In this document: piece after piece, positions 4,764 to 5,593 of the stretch | Numbering within the stretch: position 1 is the stretch's first letter | How the letters are laid out: every line of letters begins with the position of its first letter | NCBI GenBank assembly: GCA_002331255.1 | Contig: DCZD01000012.1 | Coordinates: 54,628 to 60,220, forward strand | Source: Acidimicrobiaceae bacterium UBA2093 | Lineage (GTDB): Bacteria; Actinomycetota; Acidimicrobiia; Acidimicrobiales; Ilumatobacteraceae | Direction of reading: 5' to 3' | Length of the DNA: 5,593 nt | Made by a program: the position numbers and the translations under genes | Notes under the pieces: model-generated | The model's database searches: none | What the model was told of the DNA's origin: nothing | Seen by the model: only the letters and a program-made list of their open reading frames with translations

Positions 4764-5593
4764 GTGAGCGAGTCATTCACTCACCTTCATGTCCACACCG
4801 AGTATTCGATGCTCGACGGTGCCGCAAAACTAGAAGAGCTCGTCGCCAAAGCCGTCGCCGACGGTCAGCCTGCACTTGGCATCACGGACCACGGCAACAT
4901 GTATGGCGTCATCGAGTTCTACAAGGAATGTCGGAGACAAGGCATCAAGCCAATCCTTGGTACCGAGGCCTACATGGCTCATGACCACCGCAGCGAGCGC
5001 ATCGCACGTCGGGGGCGGTTCGACGACAACGGCGGGTCTGGTGACGGCGGCAAGAAGCTCTACTACCACCTCACACTTCTTGCGGAGAACAACGTCGGCT
5101 ATCGCAACCTCATTCAATTGGCCAGTCGGGCGTTTCTCGAGGGGTACCACTACAAGCCGCGCGTCGACTGGGAGTTGCTCTCCACCTACAACGAAGGTCT
5201 CATCGCCACCACTGGTTGCCTCGGAGGTCACGTGCTCCAGTCGTTAGTGAACGGCGACGAAAAGGGAGCATTGCAGAAAGCGGCACGTCTGCAAGACATT
5301 TTTGGCAAGGACAATCTCTTCGTCGAACTTCAAGACCACGGTATTCCAGATCAGCAGCGCACCAACCCGATGCTCATCGACATCGCGCACAAGATCGGTG
5401 CACCCGTTCTCGCTACGAACGATTCTCATTACGTGAGTCGTTCAGACCATGAAGCTCATGACGCACTGTTGTGTGTGCAGACCGCTTCTCGTATGAGCGA
5501 TGCAGATCGTTTCAAGTTCACAGGTTGCGAGCACTATCTAAAGACGGCTCAAGAGATGCGGCAGTTGTGGAGCGAGATACCGTCGGCGTGTGA
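4764..5593 (+). CDS. dnaE: DNA polymerase III alpha subunit (3' partial)
   Basis: This is the catalytic subunit of the replicative polymerase; only its first 276 codons are present and the frame is open at the right edge. What is visible is the N-terminal PHP domain and the start of the region leading to the polymerase palm. The opening FTHLHVHTEYSMLDGA is diagnostic. Likely metal ligands are all present: H9 and H11, D18, H43 (TDHGNMYG), E68 (GTEAY), H102, C152 (TTGCLGG), and D220 with H222 (TNDSHY). E188 (FVELQDHG) is also conserved. This full set is what active PHP 3'-5' proofreading exonucleases such as mycobacterial DnaE1 carry, whereas E. coli DnaE has lost part of it and uses a separate epsilon subunit. 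The sequence ends at IPSAC, the usual segment before the conserved DNTL. The product would normally be about 1150-1200 residues. It matches the replicative DnaE1 type in its PHP site, but the mutagenic DnaE2 paralogue is not formally excluded by this fragment. Confidence 0.96.
   Translation, partial: MSESFTHLHVHTEYSMLDGAAKLEELVAKAVADGQPALGITDHGNMYGVIEFYKECRRQGIKPILGTEAYMAHDHRSERIARRGRFDDNGGSGDGGKKLYYHLTLLAENNVGYRNLIQLASRAFLEGYHYKPRVDWELLSTYNEGLIATTGCLGGHVLQSLVNGDEKGALQKAARLQDIFGKDNLFVELQDHGIPDQQRTNPMLIDIAHKIGAPVLATNDSHYVSRSDHEAHDALLCVQTASRMSDADRFKFTGCEHYLKTAQEMRQLWSEIPSAC

Noticed and set aside
4480..4767. Plus-strand 95-codon frame spanning the bpa end and the dnaE leader
   Set aside because: It is out of frame with bpa over most of its length, has no recognisable motif, and its downstream part is non-coding in character.
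4830..5231. Minus-strand 133-codon frame opposite dnaE
   Set aside because: It is a complement shadow of the PHP domain; the plus strand has clear conserved motifs.
1..5593. Mobile elements, CRISPR arrays, RNA genes, toxin-antitoxin or defence systems
   Set aside because: No transposase, integrase, regularly spaced repeats, tRNA-like cloverleaf or defence-protein motifs were seen on either strand.

Overview
This window is ordinary chromosomal DNA from an actinobacterium (Actinomycetota). The clearest marker is a bacterial proteasome activator gene (bpa), a family confined to proteasome-bearing actinobacteria. Supporting signs are a DksA-like protein with a histone H1-like tail beside lspA and rluD, a DnaE with a complete PHP metal site, frequent GTG starts, several weak or absent Shine-Dalgarno sites, and moderately high G+C by eye. 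The Acidimicrobiia are a reasonable guess, but the sequence alone does not settle the class.

Layout. Bases 1-2388 hold three overlapping plus-strand genes: a 5'-truncated gene for a Lys/Ala-rich protein with a cysteine-less DksA/TraR C-terminus (1-996), lspA (977-1474) and rluD (1471-2388). The first two overlap by 20 bases and the next two by ATGA, so they look like one translationally coupled operon. A minus-strand Rrf2-family regulator (2429-2887) converges on rluD. Only 23 bases separate its start from that of a divergent plus-strand NPP/alkaline-phosphatase-superfamily enzyme (2911-4026). That gap holds a near-symmetric -10-like sequence readable on both strands and a small inverted repeat. 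Next come bpa (4053-4616), a 147-base gap with a strong hairpin, and the first 276 codons of dnaE (4764-5593), which runs off the right edge. No stretch longer than 300 bases lacks a gene.

How the genes relate. They serve different core processes: chromosome organisation and transcription (DksA-like), lipoprotein maturation (LspA), 23S rRNA modification (RluD), redox or metal-responsive regulation (Rrf2), phosphodiester or phosphate-ester hydrolysis, ATP-independent proteasomal degradation (Bpa) and DNA replication (DnaE). The dksA-like/lspA/rluD cluster and its proximity to dnaE follow, from memory, a recurring actinobacterial gene order. The rrf2/phosphatase pair and bpa appear to be lineage-specific occupants between rluD and dnaE.

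I found no transposon, CRISPR array, tRNA, rRNA or phage feature, and no clearly new system. The most unusual features are the loss of all four zinc ligands in the DksA-like domain, the 54-base exact tandem repeat in its basic tail, the very compact rrf2/phosphatase divergent start region, and the incomplete cysteine set of the Rrf2 protein.
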